A stretch of DNA of 64,000 nt, from NCBI GenBank assembly GCA_015488685.1, contig WFNH01000127.1, positions 1 to 64,000 on the forward strand. The letters are read 5' to 3'. The notes beneath the pieces are model-generated. The model did no database searches, was not told the origin of the DNA, and was given only the letters and a program-made list of their open reading frames with translations. The number at the start of each line of letters is the position of its first letter. Position 1 is the first letter of the stretch. This stretch comes from Marinosulfonomonas sp. GTDB taxonomy: Bacteria; Pseudomonadota; Alphaproteobacteria; Rhodobacterales; Rhodobacteraceae. Shown here piece by piece: positions 36,354 to 46,229 of the stretch. A program made the translations under genes and the position numbers.

Positions 36354-37646
36354 ATGCCTACTTCTAATAAATCCGCAGACGAGCGGATTGCAATAATCGG
36401 GTTGGGGTATGTCGGCCTGCCACTGGGTGTCGAACTGGCGAAAAAATATAGCGATGTCACGGGGTTTGATATTAACGCCAACCGCGTTGCACAGTTACGT
36501 CAGGCAAATGACGAAACCAATGAAATTGATGCCGCCGCGCTGCTGGCGACAACCATGAATATTTCCAATGATCCTACGTCCCTTGAGGATGCGACGTTGT
36601 ATATCGTAACGGTGCCCACTCCGATTGACGGCAGCAAACGTCCTGATCTGAACCTGTTGCGCGGGGCCTGCCAATTGATCGGGCAATACCTGCGCAAAGA
36701 TGACGTGGTGGTTTTTGAATCGACGGTTTACCCCGGTGTGACCGAAGACATCTGCGCGCATATCCTGTCTGAGGTTTCGGGGCTAGTGGCCTCAAAGGAT
36801 TTCTGGCTGGCCTACAGCGCCGAACGCATCAGCCCTGGTGACAAAGTGTATTCCTTAACCCAGATCGTGAAAAACGTGGCCGGAGATACTGTGGAAACCA
36901 GAAACAGGGTTGCTCGGGTATACCAGAGCATCATCGAGGCCGGCGTGTTCGAGGTGACCAGCATCAAGGTTGCCGAGGCCGCCAAGGTTCTGGAAAATAC
37001 CCAACGGGATTTGAATATCGCGCTGATGAATGAACTGTCGCTGATTTGCCATCTGATGGATGTGCGCACCACCGATGTGATCGAGGCCGCCGCGACCAAG
37101 TGGAACTTTGTACCCTTTGTTCCGGGACTGGTCGGGGGGCATTGCATCAGCGTTGATCCCTATTACCTGACCGCCCGCGCCGAGGAACTGGGCTATCACC
37201 CCGAGGTCATTCTGGCCGGGCGCCGGATCAATGACAACATGCCGAAATTTATCGCCCAAAGCGCCGTTAAACTATTGGCGCAGCGTTCTCAAAGCATACG
37301 CGCATCGAAGATCGGCGTTCTGGGGGTGACGTTCAAGGAAAACGTGCCGGATATGCGTAATTCCAAGGTGGCTGAACTGATTGCCGAACTGCGTGAATAC
37401 GGGCTAAACCCCATTGCTTATGATCCTGTTGCCAACCCTGCGGACGCCGCTGCAATGGGGATTGAACTGGTTGACAAGGACAAAATGTTTGATCTTGACC
37501 TGGTGATATTGGCCGTTCCGCATGACTCTATTCTAGAGGGGCGCAGTGTGTGGAAGCAGGTTTGCAGTGACGGAATCCTTATGGATATCAAATCCCGGTT
37601 GCGTAATGATCCTGTTCCGGATGGCCTGAAATACTGGTGCCTCTAG
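36354..37646 (+). CDS. tviB: UDP-N-acetyl-hexosamine 6-dehydrogenase (TviB/WbpA type)
   Basis: 430 residues. Rossmann start IAIIGLGYVGLPLGVELAKK, the VTVPTPIDGSKRPDLN loop, FESTVYPGVTEDIC, AERISPGD, KVAEAAKVLENTQRDLNIAL, the catalytic Cys in GLVGGHCISVDPYYL, and GVTFKENVPDMRNSKV. This is close in style to Salmonella TviB, which oxidises UDP-GlcNAc (or GalNAc) to the uronic acid. It therefore supplies an acidic HexNAcA building block for the capsule. It starts about 90 nt after the TPR-acyltransferase-like gene. Confidence 0.93.
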   Translation: MPTSNKSADERIAIIGLGYVGLPLGVELAKKYSDVTGFDINANRVAQLRQANDETNEIDAAALLATTMNISNDPTSLEDATLYIVTVPTPIDGSKRPDLNLLRGACQLIGQYLRKDDVVVFESTVYPGVTEDICAHILSEVSGLVASKDFWLAYSAERISPGDKVYSLTQIVKNVAGDTVETRNRVARVYQSIIEAGVFEVTSIKVAEAAKVLENTQRDLNIALMNELSLICHLMDVRTTDVIEAAATKWNFVPFVPGLVGGHCISVDPYYLTARAEELGYHPEVILAGRRINDNMPKFIAQSAVKLLAQRSQSIRASKIGVLGVTFKENVPDMRNSKVAELIAELREYGLNPIAYDPVANPADAAAMGIELVDKDKMFDLDLVILAVPHDSILEGRSVWKQVCSDGILMDIKSRLRNDPVPDGLKYWCL

Positions 37647-37666
37647 TATTAAACGAGAGATATCAG

Positions 37667-40084
37667 ATGTTTACAATAACCCCGATTGGTTCTTGCCGGA
37701 TAAATACACCGGTTCGCGTTGCCGAAAAAACCTATGGGTTTCGCCGCAATATGGAGCGTATCTACGGGTTTTCCCATTGTAGCGCCGAAGCCGTGCAACA
37801 GGTTAAATTCTTGCTGGGCGACTACAGTCCCAGCCTGATTGTCGAGCCGTTTATATCGCCCAATCAGTCAATAGCAGAACTGCTGCAAACCCCGCATGAT
37901 CTATCGGATATGTATATCGTCGAATTGTCATCGGCAAAACGGCTGACGATTGACGGGGAATGTGTGCAACTGAATTACCTGACGCGTAACTTTCCGGTTT
38001 TCTTTGCCGATAAATACAAGGCCTCGCAGTTCTGGCGCCTGGCGACCAGTGGAAATCAAGATGCAATCGACCGGTTTCTGGTTCCGTTTCTAAAGGACGG
38101 GACCATAACACCGCAGGATCAGGGCATCATGCGTAAATTGCGGTTCAAAATGACCACGGCCGCCGAATTGCGCAGCGATGTTGACTATCTGATGGAAACC
38201 TTGCCGGCGGTGCTGTTTGTCAGCCATGTGAACGCACTGAAAACGGATGGTTTTCCCATTGCCTCGCGCGAGAAATATATCGATCTGGTTAAATCTGTTG
38301 TAAAGGCCGCCGGCGGTCTGCTGTGTGATCCGACCGACATAATGAAAACCGTCGGGCAGGAATTCGCAATCGAGGACAACAGCACCAGCCTTGCCCATTT
38401 CACCGATAAATTTTCGGACCTTTTATTCAATGACTGGTATCAACAGGTTATATCCCGACGCTTTGATGATTTAACCGCAAGCGATAACGGCCCGGAACGG
38501 CTGGCCGCAGTAATTTCGGATTTGACGGCACAAGTTGATATGGGAAACCTGAAGCAGGCCAAACCCCGTATAGATGCCGCGATTGACCATTTTGGTGCCG
38601 TTACGGAACTGGTTGCTTTGCAGGCCTGCTGCCTGCTGCATCTGGAACAGGACGAAAAGGCCAGTCAGGCCCTGAGGGCAAGGTTGGCCGAAAACCCAGA
38701 CGATATCAGGTTGTTGACCATGCAGTTTCAAAGGGCGGTTAACAATGGGGATACTGACGAGGCCATCGCCTATTACGCCCGCGTGCAGAAACTGGAGCGC
38801 GCACTTCCAGAAGATGCGGTCCTGGACCTTGTTAAGATGTTGGAACAGGACGGGGAACTGCCAAAGGCGTTGCAACTGTTAAAGGACGTGATGGCCCATG
38901 TCCAAATATCAACGGATACAATTGCAACACTGGCGCGGGTGGCTTTGGCGCTGGATGATCGCGATGCGCTTGAAATCTGCAAGGGGGCCATTCTGGGCAA
39001 TCCTGCCGGGCTAGATATAACTCTGGCGCTCAAGGCCCTGATACCCAGTGCGATCCCCGACCAGATTGTAACCTTCCTGACCCGTCGGGCACAGGAAACC
39101 CCTGCAGATTTTATCCCCGCGCTGGCCTTTCTTGACAAAGAGGGGCGTGGCGATCTGGTGGCGGCGGCCATAGCAGAACACGCCTCGGATCACCCGGCCT
39201 TTTTGAAAACACCCTTTGTGACTAATATACTGGCCCGCTGGAATGCACAGCTAAGGCAGAATTTACCGGCAAAGCAAAAATTCGCCATCATCGGTCAGAT
39301 CCAGAATATTTCCGAGATGAGCAAGGCCACGCAAGCCACGGGGAAAACGCTGCGTAAGGCAACGCTGACGGGTGTGCGGGAACTGATCAAATCCGGCGAT
39401 GTTGCCGCGCTTGAATCCCTGCTGGATGAATCCCTGTTGGCCATTCCGCCAGTGATCGAAACCCCCGTCTATCTGGCGCGGCACTATTTTATTGCCGGTC
39501 GCTATCAGAAATCGCTGGACCTGTCCCGCGCAGTTTTACGGGCGGCGCCGGACCATCTGGCCTCAATGGTGATGGCGATGCGCAGTGCGGTGAAAACCGG
39601 CGATTATCTGATGGCGGATCAGGCCGCGCGGCGGATTATCGAAATGAACGAACAATCGCCGGTCATGCAAGTTGACGAGGCCCACAAACGGCTGGACCGA
39701 TTATCGGCGCAATGCCTGCACGCCGCACGAAAAGAAGAAGATTTTTTCAAGGCATGGCAGCTGTGCGAAATTACAGCCAGAAGCGAACGGCTGTTGCCAA
39801 AAGCCCGACATGAATTCAACAAATTGAAAAAACGCATCGGTATACGCGCGCGGGAAATGTACAAAGCCGATGATCCCGACTTTCTGGAATTTGCCTTGAA
39901 AGCGGTCGACCTGATCCCCGATTCCGGAGCGATAATACAATGCTTGGGGCGTTATTTTGTCCGAAAACACGACTATGCACTGGCATTGCCATATTGGGAA
40001 CGCCTTGCCGAACTGGAATTCGATCACGAGGCAACATTGTTTCAGTTGCGGCGCTGTCAGGCGCGGATCACAGGGCAGGAATGA
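37667..40084 (+). CDS. Large TPR protein with N-terminal GSC-motif domain
   Basis: 805 residues from the ATG at 37667 (GAGAGA upstream); an upstream in-frame ATG at 37637 overlaps tviB. The N-terminal 270 residues begin MFTITPIGSCRINTPVR, a G-S-C motif like the nucleophile loop of SGNH/GSCFA- or WcbI-type polysaccharide enzymes, with FVSHVNALKTDGFPI later. From about residue 275 to the end come repeated TPR-like helices. The exact family is not recognised. In a capsule locus, an O-acetyl or acyl transfer role is possible. It is followed by a glycosyltransferase gene 7 nt later. Confidence 0.6.
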   Translation: MFTITPIGSCRINTPVRVAEKTYGFRRNMERIYGFSHCSAEAVQQVKFLLGDYSPSLIVEPFISPNQSIAELLQTPHDLSDMYIVELSSAKRLTIDGECVQLNYLTRNFPVFFADKYKASQFWRLATSGNQDAIDRFLVPFLKDGTITPQDQGIMRKLRFKMTTAAELRSDVDYLMETLPAVLFVSHVNALKTDGFPIASREKYIDLVKSVVKAAGGLLCDPTDIMKTVGQEFAIEDNSTSLAHFTDKFSDLLFNDWYQQVISRRFDDLTASDNGPERLAAVISDLTAQVDMGNLKQAKPRIDAAIDHFGAVTELVALQACCLLHLEQDEKASQALRARLAENPDDIRLLTMQFQRAVNNGDTDEAIAYYARVQKLERALPEDAVLDLVKMLEQDGELPKALQLLKDVMAHVQISTDTIATLARVALALDDRDALEICKGAILGNPAGLDITLALKALIPSAIPDQIVTFLTRRAQETPADFIPALAFLDKEGRGDLVAAAIAEHASDHPAFLKTPFVTNILARWNAQLRQNLPAKQKFAIIGQIQNISEMSKATQATGKTLRKATLTGVRELIKSGDVAALESLLDESLLAIPPVIETPVYLARHYFIAGRYQKSLDLSRAVLRAAPDHLASMVMAMRSAVKTGDYLMADQAARRIIEMNEQSPVMQVDEAHKRLDRLSAQCLHAARKEEDFFKAWQLCEITARSERLLPKARHEFNKLKKRIGIRAREMYKADDPDFLEFALKAVDLIPDSGAIIQCLGRYFVRKHDYALALPYWERLAELEFDHEATLFQLRRCQARITGQE

Positions 40085-40091
40085 ACGTAAA

Positions 40092-42086
40092 ATGACAGAA
40101 AACCTGTTGCAACCCTACATGCTGCTGGATCCAGAAAAGGCCGAAGAACTGCCGCAAAAATATGTCGTGATGTGCGACAGGATGGTCGAGGAGGCAACCT
40201 CGATTGAAAAGGCGTCTAAAAACTATGACGCGGTGTGCGCCCTGTTGCAGGACTATCCTGGGGCGCGGGTGCTGTTGCGCACGGCGGCGGATCTGCTGGA
40301 ACGCAAAAGGCGCAAATCCGGCATGCTGGAGACATGGTCGGCCCTGCACGAACAATTCCCCGAGGACGGGCATATTCTGCGGATGCGCCTGCGCTGGTTC
40401 CGCCGTCATAAACTGATCGAGGAAGGGTTTGTTGTGATCAATCAATCCCTGCCCAACCGGACGCGGGATGTGAAGCAGGCGGTTGTCGCGTTGCTGGCTT
40501 ATAGTGAATTGCAGGCCTTTGGCGAAATCGACGAAATGATGCGCGAATTGCTGCCCCGGCACCCCGAAGATTCCAAACTGCGCATCCTTTATGCCAAAAA
40601 CCTGATGCGGCAAAACCGGTTTGTCGAGGCACATAAAGTGGTGAAAACCATCCAAAACCCCGAACGTCTAAGTGCGGCCCCAACCCATATCATTGCTGAA
40701 ATCGAGGAACAGGCCCGTTTCCAGAAAGACCACGGTGCAGAAGACGTGGTTGGCTTGTTGGGGCGGTTGATCAGTCGGTATCACAACCGTGTTCTGCCGC
40801 CAAAAGACCCCGACACATTGGGTGGGGTGGTGTTTTATACCGGCCAACTGGGGGCCGGAGGGGCCGAACGGCAACTGACCCGCATTGCTGCCGGTCTGGA
40901 AACCATTCGCCTAAGGGAAGGAAAACTGGGCGGGGTAAAACTTGATGCGCCGATCCATGTTGCTGTGCGCCATGCCAATGCAGAATCTGCTGCGGATTTT
41001 TTCCTGCCGGTGCTGCAAAAGGCCAAGGTGCAGACATTTCTGACAAGTCGCGCAAGAATGGCTGAAATTTCGGATCTGGGCCTGAATGATCCGGAATTTG
41101 AACGGCTACTAACATTCCTGCCAGCCGATATTCTGGACAACACCCTGCGGTTGGTGCCCTATTTTCGTGCGCATAATATCCAGATTGTCTATCTATGGCA
41201 GGATGGCGGTATCCTGACTTCGGCGCTGGCGGCGTTGATTGCCGGTGTGCCGAAAATCATCCTGTCCTATCGCGGTTTGCCCCCCAATTTGCGTCCTGAC
41301 CTGTACCGGCCCCAGCTTGAGGGGCTGTATCGCAATCTGGCCGATGTACCGGGGGTCGCGTTCTCCTCGAACAGCATGGCCGCGGCGCAGGCCTATGCGC
41401 AATGGCTGGATATACCGATTGGGCGGTTCAGGGTTCTGTACAACGCCCTTGTGCCCGCCAAAACCGATGGGGATGCCCGCGATCGCGACTGCTGGGCCGA
41501 TATTTTGGCGCGTTCGTCCGGTTGCGATAAAACGGTTGTCGGGGTGTTTCGTTATGACCCCAACAAACGGCCGATGTTCTGGATAAAGGCGGCGGCGGCC
41601 TATCTGGAAAAGCACCCCGATACACGATTTATTATTGTGGGGCAGGGGAATGAATTTGCCAAATCCTTGGCGCTGGTTGCAAAACTGGGGCTAAAGGATC
41701 GGGTGTTTTTGGTTGGGCGCTCCAGTGCGGTTGGCTATTGGTTGCAAAAGGCCGATGTCCTGTTGCATCTGGCCGAATTCGAAGGCCTGCCGAATGTTGT
41801 GATCGAGGCCCAGATTGCCGGTTTGCCGGTTATCGCAACACCGGCAGGCGGTACCCCCGAGGCGATTTTGCCCGGGAAAACCGGTTATTGCCTAAGCCGC
41901 AACGCCCCCCCCGACATTGGGGAAGTGGGTGTATTGCTGGAAGATATATTGGAAACCCCGAAAAAGGCCGCCCAGATGGGGGCAGCTGCGCAGGAATTCA
42001 CCCGCAAACGGTTCACACTGGATCGTGCTTTGCATGAAACCCTGCACCTGTTCATGGACCCACCCGCGAAAAAAAGGATTTATTAA
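40092..42086 (+). CDS. Family 4-type glycosyltransferase with N-terminal TPR-like region
   Basis: 664 residues from the ATG at 40092 (MTENLLQPY; AGGA about 11 nt upstream). Residues 1-230 are helical repeats. Residues about 240-650 are a GT-B domain: VVFYTGQLGAGGAERQLTRI (the acceptor-side glycine loop), YRGLPPNLRPDLYRPQLEG, VFRYDPNKRPMFWIKAAAA and the donor-binding EFEGLPNVVIEAQIAGLPVI with TPAGGTPEAI. It should add a sugar to the growing capsule repeat in the cytoplasm. The N-terminal TPR fusion matches the two TPR proteins upstream and may help assemble the enzymes. Confidence 0.87.
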   Translation: MTENLLQPYMLLDPEKAEELPQKYVVMCDRMVEEATSIEKASKNYDAVCALLQDYPGARVLLRTAADLLERKRRKSGMLETWSALHEQFPEDGHILRMRLRWFRRHKLIEEGFVVINQSLPNRTRDVKQAVVALLAYSELQAFGEIDEMMRELLPRHPEDSKLRILYAKNLMRQNRFVEAHKVVKTIQNPERLSAAPTHIIAEIEEQARFQKDHGAEDVVGLLGRLISRYHNRVLPPKDPDTLGGVVFYTGQLGAGGAERQLTRIAAGLETIRLREGKLGGVKLDAPIHVAVRHANAESAADFFLPVLQKAKVQTFLTSRARMAEISDLGLNDPEFERLLTFLPADILDNTLRLVPYFRAHNIQIVYLWQDGGILTSALAALIAGVPKIILSYRGLPPNLRPDLYRPQLEGLYRNLADVPGVAFSSNSMAAAQAYAQWLDIPIGRFRVLYNALVPAKTDGDARDRDCWADILARSSGCDKTVVGVFRYDPNKRPMFWIKAAAAYLEKHPDTRFIIVGQGNEFAKSLALVAKLGLKDRVFLVGRSSAVGYWLQKADVLLHLAEFEGLPNVVIEAQIAGLPVIATPAGGTPEAILPGKTGYCLSRNAPPDIGEVGVLLEDILETPKKAAQMGAAAQEFTRKRFTLDRALHETLHLFMDPPAKKRIY

Positions 42087-42089
42087 TAA

Positions 42090-43112
42090 ATGCGTACTGT
42101 TTTGATTACCGGCACAGCCGGATTTATCGGATTTCATCTGGCCAAACACATGCTGGGCGAAGGCTTTCGCGTTGTCGGCTATGACGGAATGACAGATTAT
42201 TACGATGTGAGGATCAAGGAACGTCGTCACCAGATGCTGAACCAGAACCCGAATTTCAAATGCAAGGTCGGGATGCTGGAAGATTTCGAAACCCTGCACG
42301 CATTCATGAGCGCGGTAAAGCCGGACATCATTGTCCACCTCGCCGCGCAGGCCGGTGTGCGCTACAGCCTGGAGAACCCCCGCGCCTATATCGAGGCCAA
42401 CATCGTTGGTACCTTCAACGTGCAGGAATGTGCGCGGGAACTGGGGGTTGATCATTTGCTTATGGCATCGACATCATCGGTGTACGGCGCCAACGAGGTC
42501 ATGCCCTTTACCGAGAACGAGCGCACAGATCATCCGCTAACACTATATGCTGCAACGAAAAAAGCGAACGAGCATATGGGCCATTCCTATGCACATCTGT
42601 GGAAAATCCCGACCACGATGTTCCGGTTCTTTACGGTTTACGGCCCTTGGGGGCGCCCCGATCTGGCGCTGTTCAAATTTGTAAAGGCCACGCTGGAAGG
42701 CGATGAAATCGACGTTTACAACAACGGCAACATGGAGCGCGATTTCACCTATATCGACGATCTGGTGCACGCCATCCGCCTGTTGTGTGACGTCCCCCCA
42801 ATCGAACCAAAATCGCGTGACGACATCCCGGTATATGACAGCCTAAGTCCCGTTGCGCCGTATCGTATGGTGAATGTTGGCAATTCCACCAAGATCCCGT
42901 TGCTGGATTTTATTGATGAAATAGAATGCAGTTTGGGGATCAAAACCAAACGCAACTATATGGAAATGCAAAAAGGCGATGTGCCCGCGACATGGGCAAA
43001 TGCGGATCTGTTGCGTGAATTGACCGGCTATGTGCCCAAGACAAACGTAAAAGAAGGCGTGCGTGCCTTTGTGGACTGGTATCGCGACTACTATCAAATT
43101 CCGGCAAAATGA
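42090..43112 (+). CDS. NAD-dependent UDP-uronate 4-epimerase family protein
   Basis: 340 residues. Extended SDR: TGTAGFIGFHLAKHML, VHLAAQAGVRYSLENPRAYI, catalytic Tyr-Lys in YAATKKANE with Ser in ASTSSVYG, VYGPWGRPDLALFKF and ERDFTYIDDLVHA. These match UDP-glucuronate/galacturonate 4-epimerases (CapI/LspL). With the upstream TviB-type dehydrogenase, it probably interconverts gluco- and galacto-configured uronic donors. It begins 3 nt after the glycosyltransferase stop, so the genes are one operon. Confidence 0.9.
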   Translation: MRTVLITGTAGFIGFHLAKHMLGEGFRVVGYDGMTDYYDVRIKERRHQMLNQNPNFKCKVGMLEDFETLHAFMSAVKPDIIVHLAAQAGVRYSLENPRAYIEANIVGTFNVQECARELGVDHLLMASTSSVYGANEVMPFTENERTDHPLTLYAATKKANEHMGHSYAHLWKIPTTMFRFFTVYGPWGRPDLALFKFVKATLEGDEIDVYNNGNMERDFTYIDDLVHAIRLLCDVPPIEPKSRDDIPVYDSLSPVAPYRMVNVGNSTKIPLLDFIDEIECSLGIKTKRNYMEMQKGDVPATWANADLLRELTGYVPKTNVKEGVRAFVDWYRDYYQIPAK

Positions 43113-43126
43113 ATTAGGATAACGCC

Positions 43127-43939
43127 ATGCATACGGATGCGATCAAAGGCAATTCTATCGGGCTTGTTTCGGCAAGTTTCGGCGAGCGGATACTGGCGCT
43201 GATGCAGAGGGAAATGCGCACCCGGTTTTCGGGCGGGTCGCTGGGCTATACATGGGCCTTTCTGACACCAGCTGGCTGGATTGCTTTTGTCGTCGCGGCC
43301 TTTTACTTTCTGGGTCGCTTGCCGCCGATTGCGGTATCGCCGGAACTGTTCGTGGCCACGGGGATTTTGCCCTATATCCTGTTTCGTCAAACAATTACCT
43401 CGGCCATGCGGGCGCTTTTGGCAAACCGGATGATGATTTACGCATCATCGGTCCGCGTGGCCGATATTCTGCTTGCGGCGTCTTTGATGGAACTGCTGAA
43501 TGCCTTTATTATTTCGGTGTTGTTATTCGGCAGTATCATCCTGTTGTTTGACGGGGCGTTTCCGGTTGATCCGCTAAAGGTGTGCTGGGGGCTGTTGCTG
43601 GCATGGTTTCTGGGGGCCGGATTTGGCCGCCTATCGGCAATCCTGTCCCGCATGAGCGACACTTACGGGCGTCTTGTGCCGATTTTGCTGCGTCCGATGT
43701 TCTGGCTATCGGGCATCTTTTTCACCGCCACCGAATTGCCCGGTTCTTCGCTGGAACTATTTTATTACAGCCCGCTGTTCCACGCCATTGAAATCATCCG
43801 CGAGGGGTTTTTTCTGGGCTACACCTCGCCTTTGTCGGATCCGCTGGTGCCACTGGTATTCGGGGCAGTGTTCTTTTCGGCCTCATTTGTTCTGGAAAGA
43901 TACTGGAAGGCCACGGACAAAAGAAAGGGCGTATTGTGA
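43127..43939 (+). CDS. ABC-2 type capsule export permease (KpsM/CtrC)
   Basis: 270 residues with about six membrane helices. The amphipathic start LALMQREMRTRFSGGSLGYTWAFLTP is typical of polysaccharide ABC-2 permeases, and so are PLFHAIEIIREGFFLGY near the end and the short C-tail. It pairs with the ATPase whose gene overlaps it by 4 nt. It moves lipid-linked capsule chains through the inner membrane. Confidence 0.93.
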   Translation: MHTDAIKGNSIGLVSASFGERILALMQREMRTRFSGGSLGYTWAFLTPAGWIAFVVAAFYFLGRLPPIAVSPELFVATGILPYILFRQTITSAMRALLANRMMIYASSVRVADILLAASLMELLNAFIISVLLFGSIILLFDGAFPVDPLKVCWGLLLAWFLGAGFGRLSAILSRMSDTYGRLVPILLRPMFWLSGIFFTATELPGSSLELFYYSPLFHAIEIIREGFFLGYTSPLSDPLVPLVFGAVFFSASFVLERYWKATDKRKGVL

Positions 43940-44613
43940 TCGTGCTTAGTGACATCACCCATTACCACAACACTCCAAGCGGCCCAAACATTCTGTTTGC
44001 TGGGCTGAACGTCAGGTTTCGCCCGCGGGAACGTGTGGGGATATTGGCCGCGCAAGGGGCAGGGAAATCCAGTCTGGCACGTATTCTGTCGGGGATTGAA
44101 ACACCCGACAAAGGCACTATGAAACACGGCGGCCGCATTTCATGGCCAATCGGGTTTGCCGGCTGGTTGCATATTGATGTGACGGGCGCCGAAAACGTTG
44201 CCAATATTGCCCGATTGATGGGGGAAAGCCCATTGGACACAATCGCTTTTTGCCGCGCCTTTAGCGGGCTTGGCGATGATATGAATCGCCCTGTCGGCAT
44301 CTATTCCCCTGCGACCCGCGCCAAACTGGGCTTTGCCCTGTCGATGGCAATCCGGCGTGATTACTATATTGCCGATGAAACGATCGGCGTCGGGGACGGG
44401 GCCTTTCGGGACCGCAGCGCAGCTATGTTGCACCGGCGGCTAGAGGATGCGGGGTTGGTTTTTCTTTCCCGCAATCACATCCAGTTGGAAAAATTCTGCA
44501 ACAGGTTTCTGGTGTTGGTGAACAGTCAACTGATCGAAGTGGACTCTGCAAAAAAGGCCGGAGAAATTTTGAAGCAAGACCAGGTGCAGCTTATTAAAGA
44601 AGATATAATATGA
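43936..44613 (+). CDS. Capsule export ATP-binding protein (KpsT/CtrD)
   Basis: 225 residues, GTG start overlapping the permease stop (GTGA). Walker A GAQGAGKSSLARILSGIE; the signature helix is reduced, as in KpsT proteins (YSPATRAKLGFALSMAI), and Walker B reads YYIADETIGVGDGAFRDR with SRNHIQLEKFC as the switch region. Length and these KpsT-specific variants fit the family well. It powers the ABC-2 exporter. Confidence 0.93.
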   Translation: MIVLSDITHYHNTPSGPNILFAGLNVRFRPRERVGILAAQGAGKSSLARILSGIETPDKGTMKHGGRISWPIGFAGWLHIDVTGAENVANIARLMGESPLDTIAFCRAFSGLGDDMNRPVGIYSPATRAKLGFALSMAIRRDYYIADETIGVGDGAFRDRSAAMLHRRLEDAGLVFLSRNHIQLEKFCNRFLVLVNSQLIEVDSAKKAGEILKQDQVQLIKEDII

Positions 44614-45992
44614 CCGGAAAAAATTCTGCCGCCAAAGACAAAGAAGCCGAGCGGATCGCCAAATGGCGGGCCGAACGCGCTGCTGTTGCCCAAGAGGCCA
44701 AACAAGAGCGGTTGAAGCAGGCCGAGGCTGCCAAAAAGGCAGCCAAGGAAGGGGCGGAGCAGGGCATTGTCACAGACAGCATGACAGACAATCGCAAAGA
44801 ACAGCTGGCAAGCGAGGAAAAGGCGCGGATCAGCAAGGCGGCTGAAACCCTGCCCGACAAGGACGAATTGCAAGAGGTGCGCAAAACCATTCTGCGCCAA
44901 CAGCGTGCGCGGCGGGTGTTTGCCTATGCCCAGTTTCTGCTGTTTGTAATCCTGCCAACCGCGCTGACCGGCTGGTATGTAACCAAGATTGCCACCCCGC
45001 TTTACGAGGCGCGATCCGTTGTTACCATTGCCAAACCCGGCGGTCAGACCGACCCGACCTTTCCGGGTGTGTTGGGGATGCCCCTTTCGCAAGGCAATCT
45101 GAACGAAGCATTCATCGCCAAGGAATTCATCGATTCAGAAGAAATGATCCGTCTGATGGAGGAAAAGGAAGGGTTGGTCACCTATTTGAGCGATACCAAA
45201 ATCGACCCGCTTCAGCGGTTGCGCCATATACCAGGTTTGCAAGTGGGGCCTGACAGTTATTATCACCGCTATGTTCGTTCGGCGGTCAATATCCAGACCG
45301 GGTTGCTGACGCTGTATGTCAACGCCCTAACGCCCGAAGACGCACAGAAATTCTCGATGGCAATCTTGAAGTTTGCCGAGACCAAAGTGCGGTCCCTGTC
45401 TCGGGCTTTGTTTCAGGAACAGATTGCCGAAAGCGAAGCGGCGGTGGAGCGCGCCCGCAAGGCGCTGGAAGATGTGCGCAGTAAGCTGGTGAAACTGCAG
45501 ATCAGCAGCGGATATGCAAACCCCGAGGAGCGCATTGCCGAAGTATACAAAACCATTTCCACCCTTGAGGCCGAGTTGCTGTTGTTGCATCGAGAAATGG
45601 ATAATGCCGCGCTGGTCGGGTATTCGAATTCACCCCAGATGAAGACCCTGATTGAGAAAGAGACAGCACTACAAAAACGCATTCAGCAGCAGCAGGACCG
45701 TTTGATCCTGGGGACCGAGGGACGAGAGCCCTTGAATAAGGTTCTGGCCGATTTCCAGTTTACTGTCGTCCAGAAAGAAATTGCAGAACAAACGTGGTCG
45801 GCAGCGCTGGCGGCCTTGGAATCCGCTCGTAGTTCTGCCTCGTTGGGGCTAAGCCAGTTCCAGATCGTAGTGCCGCCAAATGTTTCATTTACGCCTAAAC
45901 GACCCAACCGGATTAAAACGACCCTTCTGGCTTTTTTGATGTTCTTTGGCTTGTTTGCCGCCTTAAAGGTGTTCCGGCCCAAGGTTAGCTGA
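44610..45992 (+). CDS. Capsule export inner-membrane protein (KpsE/CtrB type)
   Basis: 460 residues, start overlapping the ATPase stop by 4 nt. A charged Lys/Glu/Ala-rich cytoplasmic extension of about 100 residues (ERIAKWRAERAAVAQEAKQE) precedes the first membrane helix (about 107-127). A periplasmic region with coiled coils (about 270-370) follows, and a C-terminal membrane helix (about 430-450) with a P-x2-P-x-R-like approach (FTPKRPNRIKT). This is the PCP-3/KpsE layout that bridges to the outer-membrane exporter. The N-terminal extension is longer than usual for the family and has high coiled-coil character. Confidence 0.9.
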   Translation: MTGKNSAAKDKEAERIAKWRAERAAVAQEAKQERLKQAEAAKKAAKEGAEQGIVTDSMTDNRKEQLASEEKARISKAAETLPDKDELQEVRKTILRQQRARRVFAYAQFLLFVILPTALTGWYVTKIATPLYEARSVVTIAKPGGQTDPTFPGVLGMPLSQGNLNEAFIAKEFIDSEEMIRLMEEKEGLVTYLSDTKIDPLQRLRHIPGLQVGPDSYYHRYVRSAVNIQTGLLTLYVNALTPEDAQKFSMAILKFAETKVRSLSRALFQEQIAESEAAVERARKALEDVRSKLVKLQISSGYANPEERIAEVYKTISTLEAELLLLHREMDNAALVGYSNSPQMKTLIEKETALQKRIQQQQDRLILGTEGREPLNKVLADFQFTVVQKEIAEQTWSAALAALESARSSASLGLSQFQIVVPPNVSFTPKRPNRIKTTLLAFLMFFGLFAALKVFRPKVS

Positions 45993-46229
45993 CATGATTG
46001 TAGCGGATGGGGGCATGCTTTGTGACTTGGCGGTTAGGCGAAGAAGCCTTTGGCATGATACTGAACGTTTAATGGCTGTCTGTCTTGATCATGTGTTTAC
46101 GGGTTCTTGCAGGAGGCTAATTGATCGAAACCATATCTTGTCTGTGGATTTACCGAAAGTCCTGTGTAAAGAAAACAAGTGAAAACATTCAGGACTGAAT
46201 GACCTTCAGTTTTACAGGTTTATTGCAAA

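Noticed and set aside
45994-46182. 62-codon frame between the KpsE-like and glycosyltransferase genes
   Set aside because: Starts 2 nt after the previous stop without a ribosome site and shows no family features; left as spacer.
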